In this document: in pieces, positions 8,053 through 12,337 of the stretch | How the letters are laid out: each line of letters starts with the position of its first letter | Position numbering within the stretch: position 1 is the first letter of the stretch | Assembly (NCBI GenBank): GCA_036803245.1 | Contig: DAIRUQ010000087.1 | Coordinates: forward strand, 1-12,337 | DNA length: 12,337 bases | From: DAIRUQ01 sp036803245 | GTDB taxonomy: Bacteria; Chloroflexota; Anaerolineae; UBA1429 | Direction of reading: 5' to 3' | Made by a program: the position numbers and the translations under genes | Notes under the pieces: generated by a model | The model's database searches: none | Seen by the model: the letters and a program-made list of their open reading frames with translations, nothing else | What the model was told of the DNA's origin: nothing

Positions 8053-9009
8053 TCAGCCCCCAGCGATTCCCGCGAGATCCATCAAGGTGGGGATGGCAGG
8101 GCCCAACAGCACCACCAACATCGCAGGAAAGATCAAAAACACCAGTGGGAACGCCAACTTGGTCGCGGCCTGGTTCGCCAGCGTCTCGGCCTTCTGGCGG
8201 CGCTTGACGCGCATCTCGGCGGCTTGCGTGTGCAGCACCTGGGCAATGCTGACGCCGAGCTGACTGGACTGCACCAGAACCGCCACAAACGTGCCCAGCT
8301 CGGGCACGCCCGAACGCCGTGCCATCCGCTGCAGAGCCTCCTCGCGGGCCACGCCCACGCGCATCTCACTGACGGCCCGCTGGAACTCGCGCGTCAGGGC
8401 ATTGTCCCAGCGGTCGCCCACCCGCAGCAGGGCCGACTCGAAAGCCAGGCCCGCCTCGACGCCGATGGTCAACATATCGAGCGCGTCGGGTAGCGCCTGA
8501 GAGATCTCTTTCTTGCGGCGCTCCATGCGGGTGCGCAGCCAGAGCGTCGGCACGAAATAGCCGCCCAAGGCCGCCACCGCCGTCACCAGCGCCTGGCGGT
8601 TCAGTGGCAAGGTCCGTCCCACCAGCCAGAACGCCGCCACGCCCAACACCACCACGGCGATCAGCCGCAGCCCGAAAAAGTCCAGCACGGTGAGCCCATA
8701 GGGGCGCCCCGCCTCCTGGAGGAGCTGCTCGGTGGACGCCGCCGCGCGGCTGGGCGCCACACCACCCACCCAACGCACCAGCCCTCGCAGCATCGGAAAG
8801 AGCACCCGCGTGCCAAAGGAGCCCTCCATCTCTTCCTGCTCGATGACATCGCCTCGGTCCACGTACCCCTCGAGGCGATCTTCCACCTGCTTGGCAGACG
8901 TAGAGGGCATGAGCGAAAGCGAGATCAGGGCCACCGACAGCGTCACCAGCCCCGCAAACAACCACGGAGACGAGAGCAGCGTCAGCAAGCCAGAGCCAGT
9001 TCCTCCCAT
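8053..9009 (-). CDS. tadC: Tad pilus inner-membrane platform protein TadC
   Basis: This is a type II secretion F-like membrane protein that forms the assembly platform with TadB and contacts the TadA motor. The 318-residue product has a first helix at about 16-34, a cytoplasmic stretch, two helices (113-131 and 138-158), the T2SSF core (about 172-300) with 'QALPDALDMLTIGVEAGLAF' (171-190) and 'SSQLGVSIAQVLHTQAAEMR' (248-267), and a last helix at 284-305. That core pattern is diagnostic of TadC, with Asp-Met-Leu and a GLAFESAL stretch instead of the 'LRSGYGL' type seen in TadB. The ATG at 9009 is used because GAGGTG stands 7 bases before it. The longer frame from 9048 would add a Cys/Arg-rich stretch inside tadB. 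It starts 4 bases after the tadB stop. Confidence 0.95.
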   Translation of the reverse strand: MGGTGSGLLTLLSSPWLFAGLVTLSVALISLSLMPSTSAKQVEDRLEGYVDRGDVIEQEEMEGSFGTRVLFPMLRGLVRWVGGVAPSRAAASTEQLLQEAGRPYGLTVLDFFGLRLIAVVVLGVAAFWLVGRTLPLNRQALVTAVAALGGYFVPTLWLRTRMERRKKEISQALPDALDMLTIGVEAGLAFESALLRVGDRWDNALTREFQRAVSEMRVGVAREEALQRMARRSGVPELGTFVAVLVQSSQLGVSIAQVLHTQAAEMRVKRRQKAETLANQAATKLAFPLVFLIFPAMLVVLLGPAIPTLMDLAGIAGG

Positions 9010-9013
9010 GGCG

Positions 9014-9979
9014 CTACACCTCGATATCCACGATCTTGCGCATCGCAAAGAACCCTAGGATCTGAAAGATCACCGCCGTCACTGGCAGGATGCGCACCAG
9101 ACCGGGCTGGAAAAGCTGGGACATATAGTCGGGGTTCAGGATGTAGATGATCACGCCCAGGGCCACCGGCAAGAACGCCAACACATAGCCCGTAAAGCGC
9201 TGCTGTGACGTCATCACCCGAATATCGCGTTTGAGCTTCAGGCGGTCGCGCACCGTCACGCCGATGGTATCCAGCGTCGTGGCCAGGTTGCCGCCGGTCT
9301 CGCTCTGCACGTTGATGGCCGTCACCACCAGCGACACGTCGTCGGTCCCCACCCGGTTCGCCATGTCCGTCAACGCCTGCTGGATGGAGAGGCCAAAGCC
9401 GGTCGCCCGTTGCACTCGCTCAAACTCTTTTGAGGCCGGCTCCGGTAGCTGCTCCACCAGCAACTCGATGGCCTGCGAGAGGCCATAGCCCGAGCGCAGC
9501 GCACCCACCAATAGGGTGAGCACGTCGGGAAGCTGCTCGGTGAACTCACGCTGGCGCTTGGAACGGCGGCTGCGGACAAAGATACCCGGAATAAACAGCC
9601 CCACCACCGCCAGCAACAGGCCGATCAACACCTCACCGATCAGGAACGTCCCGATGAGAAAGCCCAAAACGGCGACGCCCAACAACACCAAGACGTACTC
9701 GGACGCCGTCATCGGCAGGTCGGCCTGCATCACCGTGTCCGCCAGCTTGTGGCCCAGACCGAAGCCGTTGACCATGCGGTTCAGGCTGCGCCGCAGCCGC
9801 TCGCGACTGCCCACATCCTGAGCCTGACCGTTGGGCGTCAGCTCCTCGCGATAGCCATACTCGGACAGGCGATCATCAACCGGATCGCGCCCGCCGGTCA
9901 TGGACCACAGCCCCACAAAGCCGATGAGCACGAATACACCCATCAGCAAACCGAACCAGAGAGGTGCGTTCTCGATCAT
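9014..9979 (-). CDS. tadB: Tad pilus inner-membrane platform protein TadB
   Basis: The 321-residue product is the second platform protein of the pilus. Transmembrane helices lie at about 7-26, 95-112, 116-134, 263-281 and 297-314. Between them is the T2SSF domain (about 145-275) with 'QLPDVLTLLVGALRSGYGLS' (149-168), 'FERVQRATGFGLSIQQAL' (186-203) and 'QSETGGNLATTLDTI' (225-239), the signatures of TadB. Its start lies 17 bases after the cpaE stop, with GGGAGGG 9 bases upstream of the ATG (9989-9995) and a second, closer purine run. The length is normal for the family. It directly precedes tadC, the order expected in Tad loci. Confidence 0.95.
   Translation of the reverse strand: MIENAPLWFGLLMGVFVLIGFVGLWSMTGGRDPVDDRLSEYGYREELTPNGQAQDVGSRERLRRSLNRMVNGFGLGHKLADTVMQADLPMTASEYVLVLLGVAVLGFLIGTFLIGEVLIGLLLAVVGLFIPGIFVRSRRSKRQREFTEQLPDVLTLLVGALRSGYGLSQAIELLVEQLPEPASKEFERVQRATGFGLSIQQALTDMANRVGTDDVSLVVTAINVQSETGGNLATTLDTIGVTVRDRLKLKRDIRVMTSQQRFTGYVLAFLPVALGVIIYILNPDYMSQLFQPGLVRILPVTAVIFQILGFFAMRKIVDIEV
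9017..9022 (-). promoter_or_regulatory. Ribosome binding site deciding the tadC start
   Basis: GAGGTG on the minus strand lies inside the last codons of tadB, 7 bases before the ATG at 9009. It selects that ATG over the longer in-frame start at 9048 and suggests coupled translation of tadB and tadC. Confidence 0.55.
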
Positions 9980-9996
9980 AGTCTCCCGCCCTCCCG

Positions 9997-11244
9997 TTAC
10001 CGCTCGTCCGATCGCCGTGGGATCAGTCGGCGCAGGAGCGAACCGCCCTCGTCCGCCCCTGCCTCCTCGCTCCGCAGCGCTCTCGGACGCAGATCACGGA
10101 CCAGCTCCTCGGCCAACTTGGCCATGGCCTTGGCCACGGCGCCACGCGTGCCGCCCATCATGATGGGCACGCCACGGTTCACCGCATGGGTCGCCAACGC
10201 CTGGTCGTCGGGTATCTCGTTGCGAATGTCCACACCCAGGCGCTCTTCGATGCTCTTGCGCGAGACCCCGCCCGGCAGCGACGACCGGTTCAGCACCAAC
10301 CAGACCCGCTCGTCAGGATAACCCCGTCCGTGGAGCTGGCTCAGCATCAGCCGCGTGTTCCTCAGACCCACCATCTCGGGCAGTACCGACATGACGATCC
10401 GGTCGGCATCATCCAGGAACGCATAGGCGGTCTCGTCCATGGGCAGGCCCAGATCCACCAGCACCCACGGGTAGATCCGCTTGAGCGCCACCATGATCTG
10501 CTGCACCTGCTGCAACGGGATCGGGCTGGCCACGCCCTCGGGGGGCGGCGCCAGCAGCACCTGCACGCCCGACACGTGGCTGACCATCACCCCCGAGACC
10601 AGGTCGTCATCCAGCTGCGACAGGCGTGGCAGCAGGTCGTTGATGGTTCGATCGGCCGGCAGGTTGAGCGCCACATCCAGGGCCGGCGCCGCATAGTCCG
10701 CATCCACCAACGCCACCGGCTCGCGCGTTCGCTGATGCAACGCGATGGCCGTGTTCAACGCCAGCGTGGTGCGGCCCGTCCCGCCCTTGGGCGCGCAGAA
10801 CACCACCGCCCGCCCACGAACCTCGCGGGCACGCTCCTCCGGCTCGGCCGTGGCCGTCGGCTTGACCATCACCTGCTTGATGGCCGTCAGCAGATCGCTC
10901 GTCTGGAGCGGCTTCATCACAAAGCCGCGGGCGCCGGCCAGCACCGCCTGGCTGGCCCGGGTCATGGCATCCCATTCCACCAACGCCAGAACAGCGGCCG
11001 TGGGCACGCTACGCACGAGCTGCCGGATGATGGCCAGCTCATCCTCGCCCTCGAGGCCGTGGTCCACCAACACCAGATGCGGCACCACATCCTGCGCCCG
11101 CGACAGCGCGTTGCTGGCCTGCGACACCCAGTACAGCCGATGATCGGCCGTACCAGCCGTCAGCGCCTCGGCCACCTCGTCGCGCGTGCGCTCGTCGGTG
11201 CTGATTAGCAGAACGCGAAGTGGTTCGCCGCCGATCGGATCCAT
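9997..11244 (-). CDS. cpaE: CpaE/TadZ: receiver domain fused to ParA-like ATPase
   Basis: The product has 415 residues. Residues about 9-128 form a response-regulator receiver fold with phospho-acceptor D61 ('LVLVDHGLEG'), an acidic D17-E18 pair and the Lys-Pro pair K111-P112 ('FVMKPL'), so phosphorylation looks possible. A MinD/ParA-type ATPase follows: deviant Walker A 'APKGGTGRTT' (151-160, signature K153), A-prime 'VALVDAD' (177-183) and Walker B 'WVLVDLGLP' (260-268, D264). The usual GKT lysine of the P-loop is Arg (R158), while the signature Lys is kept. In the Tad family CpaE/TadZ marks the pole or assembly site and recruits the machinery. The C-terminal tail is Arg- and Glu-rich. GGAGG stands 4 bases before the ATG at 11244. 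The gene follows the repeat-bearing gap after cpaB and heads the tightly packed run down to DUF192. Confidence 0.95.
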   Translation of the reverse strand: MDPIGGEPLRVLLISTDERTRDEVAEALTAGTADHRLYWVSQASNALSRAQDVVPHLVLVDHGLEGEDELAIIRQLVRSVPTAAVLALVEWDAMTRASQAVLAGARGFVMKPLQTSDLLTAIKQVMVKPTATAEPEERAREVRGRAVVFCAPKGGTGRTTLALNTAIALHQRTREPVALVDADYAAPALDVALNLPADRTINDLLPRLSQLDDDLVSGVMVSHVSGVQVLLAPPPEGVASPIPLQQVQQIMVALKRIYPWVLVDLGLPMDETAYAFLDDADRIVMSVLPEMVGLRNTRLMLSQLHGRGYPDERVWLVLNRSSLPGGVSRKSIEERLGVDIRNEIPDDQALATHAVNRGVPIMMGGTRGAVAKAMAKLAEELVRDLRPRALRSEEAGADEGGSLLRRLIPRRSDER

Positions 11245-11254
11245 CCAACCTCCA

Positions 11255-11283
11255 GAAGCCGATACAGTTGAAGCCGATACAGT
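11255..11283. repeat. 15-base-period direct repeat upstream of cpaE
   Basis: GAAGCCGATACAGT occurs at 11255-11268 and again at 11270-11283, offset by 15 bases, directly before the cpaE ribosome site. Its core CCGATACAG is also found in inverted orientation at 12238-12246 upstream of cpaB. It may be a paired operator site or a small tandem duplication. Confidence 0.6.
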
Positions 11284-11302
11284 CCAGGTTCTATCTTGTC
11301 GC

Positions 11303-11330
11303 GTAGGGGCACGGCATGCCGTGCCCCTAC
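11303..11330. repeat. Perfect 28-base palindrome between cpaB and cpaE
   Basis: The half-site GTAGGGGCACGGCA is followed by its exact reverse complement, giving a 28-base perfect palindrome. It starts 20 bases after the cpaB stop. In RNA it could fold into a GC-rich hairpin able to pause transcription or protect the cpaB message end. No T-run follows, so it is not a classic intrinsic terminator. Similar GTAGGGGC...GCCCCTAC palindromes are, to my recollection, dispersed in many copies in Chloroflexota and some other genomes, so a REP-like mobile repeat is the likeliest origin. Confidence 0.8.
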
Positions 11331-11350
11331 CATAACGCCGCCCTCGTTCG

Positions 11351-12154
11351 CTACCGGGCGATCCGGTAACGGTTCATCACGTAATCGATGTCCACCGGAT
11401 CGGGATCGAACAGATCCTCCACGCCCGGCGCCCGCAACACAAAGTCCAGAATGCCGCCGGCATCCACCAGGTACTTGAGCGTGAGGGCGTCCTGCGCGCT
11501 GACTGCCACCAACACCGCGGTGGGGTCGCCGGGCTCTGCCGGGTCGTTCGACGTCAGGGTAATGCCCGCCACGACAACGTTCTCCAGCGCGCTAAAGGTG
11601 GCCTGCTCTTCCTCAGCCTCGGCATAATAGTAACCGGTGGTATCCGTCGCTGCGGGCACGCCGCCCACGGTGGGGGCCGCCGGCATATCCAGCGAGAATA
11701 GAATATCGATATGATCGCCGGGGCGCAGCATCTTGACGCTGGTCAGCAGATCCTGCGATGGCAACGCCATCAAGACCTGCTCGTCCGATAGAATCAGGGC
11801 GCGACGTCCGTCCTCGGCGGTAATGTCGGGATCCACCAGGCGCTGCGCCAGGATGACCTCGTCGGGGTAGAGATCCACCAGGGTAACCATGCCGACGGCG
11901 TCCTCGGTCGAGCCGACCGCGCCGGCCGGCACGCTGGCCGCGGCCATCTCGACCACGCGCAGGTCCGCCTCGGTGAGCTGGGCGCGCACCGGCACGGCCT
12001 GGGCCGCCACCACCACCGAGACCTGGCGCGTCTCGGGGGCCTCTTCCACCACCTGCGTCGTAGCACGGTTCAGCGCCACATAGGCCACAAACCCCGCTAC
12101 GAGGGCCACGATCAGCCCCGCCGTCAGCCACAAGCAGCCTCGCAGTCGCCCCAT
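11351..12154 (-). CDS. cpaB: Flp pilus assembly protein CpaB (RcpC), SAF domain
   Basis: The 267-residue product has one N-terminal transmembrane helix or uncleaved signal (about 7-27) after 'MGRLRG'. A SAF domain (about 45-109) follows, with 'VVVAAQAVPVRAQLTEADLR' (47-66) and 'LYPDEVILAQRLVDPD' (95-110), then the RcpC/CpaB region with 'LLTSVKMLRPGDHIDILFSL' (136-155) and 'VSAQDALTLKYLVDAGGILD' (218-237). CpaB is an envelope protein of the Tad system that, in two-membrane bacteria, works with the secretin CpaC. No secretin is seen here, so it presumably acts on the outer face of the membrane or wall. The ATG at 12154 is preferred to the GTG at 12196 because GGAGGGG lies 6 bases upstream and the shorter form begins with a proper membrane-insertion signal. 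A Tyr/Glu-rich insert at about 172-185 ('TTGYYYAEAEEE') is acidic and probably loops out. Confidence 0.95.
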   Translation of the reverse strand: MGRLRGCLWLTAGLIVALVAGFVAYVALNRATTQVVEEAPETRQVSVVVAAQAVPVRAQLTEADLRVVEMAAASVPAGAVGSTEDAVGMVTLVDLYPDEVILAQRLVDPDITAEDGRRALILSDEQVLMALPSQDLLTSVKMLRPGDHIDILFSLDMPAAPTVGGVPAATDTTGYYYAEAEEEQATFSALENVVVAGITLTSNDPAEPGDPTAVLVAVSAQDALTLKYLVDAGGILDFVLRAPGVEDLFDPDPVDIDYVMNRYRIAR

Positions 12155-12337
12155 AGATCGCCCCTCCGCCTGGGGTGGCCCGCCCGGACGCGCCACCGCT
12201 GCTGCAACGTTCGGTTATTCCCTGCGTCTGAATCGTTCTGTATCGGACAGGACCCCGAAGTAGCGTGGGGCGTTGTCCAACGTCGTTCGGCCCGCCCTGT
12301 TGGTTCGAGCTTACCGCTCGATGCCCATGCTGGACGA
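12155..12337 (-). other. Upstream region of cpaB, no recognised gene
   Basis: These 183 bases hold the cpaB ribosome site (GGAGGGG at 12161-12167) and one CCGATACAG-type element (12238-12246, plus strand CTGTATCGG). A minus-strand frame of eight codons ending in TAA at 12311-12313 could be the tail of an upstream cistron, but it is too short to identify. I see no convincing -35/-10 pair and no terminator. Confidence 0.4.
12161..12167 (-). promoter_or_regulatory. Ribosome binding site deciding the cpaB start
   Basis: GGAGGGG on the minus strand, 6 bases before the ATG at 12154, is a strong Shine-Dalgarno sequence. It argues for this start and against the upstream GTG at 12196. Confidence 0.7.

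Noticed and set aside
7050..8207. Long plus-strand open frame (385 codons) opposite the propeller gene, and similar ones at 10186-11208 and 2322-3044
   Set aside because: They are His/Arg/Gln-rich antisense translations with no recognisable domain. They lie opposite genes with clear family motifs, and arise from the high GC content.
9010..9048. Longer tadC start at 9048
   Set aside because: The 13 added residues overlap tadB. GAGGTG 7 bases before 9009 and the clean N-terminal helix favour the shorter form.
12155..12310. Promoter for cpaB (TTGGAC-like and GAATAA-like boxes)
   Set aside because: The boxes are not properly spaced relative to each other, and such matches are easily found by chance.
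12311..12337. Tail of an upstream minus-strand gene ending in TAA
   Set aside because: Only eight codons are visible, so neither its reality nor its family can be judged. It is noted within the upstream-region entry only.

Overview
The window is GC-rich bacterial DNA. All the genes I can support lie on the minus strand, packed head to tail with gaps of mostly 4 to 45 bases, so I describe them in transcription order from high to low coordinates. The core is a Tad/Flp (type IVc) pilus locus: cpaB (12154-11351), the receiver-ParA-like ATPase cpaE/tadZ (11244-9997), the inner-membrane platform genes tadB (9979-9014) and tadC (9009-8053), a large TPR-transmembrane-TolB-like propeller protein (8039-6144), and the motor ATPase tadA/cpaF (6133-4811). 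Downstream of tadA follow a DnaB/RadA-like RecA-fold ATPase (4780-3725), a membrane protein with an N-terminal NERD domain (3713-1848), a polytopic GT-C-like membrane protein (1837-323), and the start of a DUF192 protein (277 to the window edge).

The organism is probably a member of the Chloroflexota (Anaerolineae or Caldilinea-like), but this is an inference. It rests on the high GC content, the Thr-Pro-rich linker before an extracellular PD40 domain, the order of the Tad genes, the receiver-ParA form of CpaE with an Arg in its P-loop, and the absence of a secretin (CpaC) in the sequenced part. The absence of a secretin would fit a single-membrane envelope. Species cannot be named from this sequence.

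The genes from cpaE to DUF192 look like one transcription unit. At two junctions (propeller gene to tadA, and DnaB-like to NERD) the Shine-Dalgarno sequence overlaps the upstream stop codon, which suggests translational coupling. The only real break inside the locus is the 106-base cpaB-cpaE gap, which holds a perfect 28-base palindrome and a 15-base-period direct repeat. The prepilin, prepilin peptidase and TadE-type pseudopilins are not in the window and could lie upstream of cpaB.

The working picture is that TadA powers a TadB/TadC platform, CpaE positions it, and CpaB acts at the cell surface. The propeller protein spans the membrane and could be an extracellular scaffold or sensor. The four downstream genes have no assigned role in Tad pili. 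The DnaB-like ATPase and the NERD protein, whose nuclease-type residues are missing, are the most unusual members and the best candidates for an undescribed accessory module. No RNA genes, CRISPR arrays, insertion sequences or plus-strand genes are supported, and no stretch longer than 300 bases lacks a gene.
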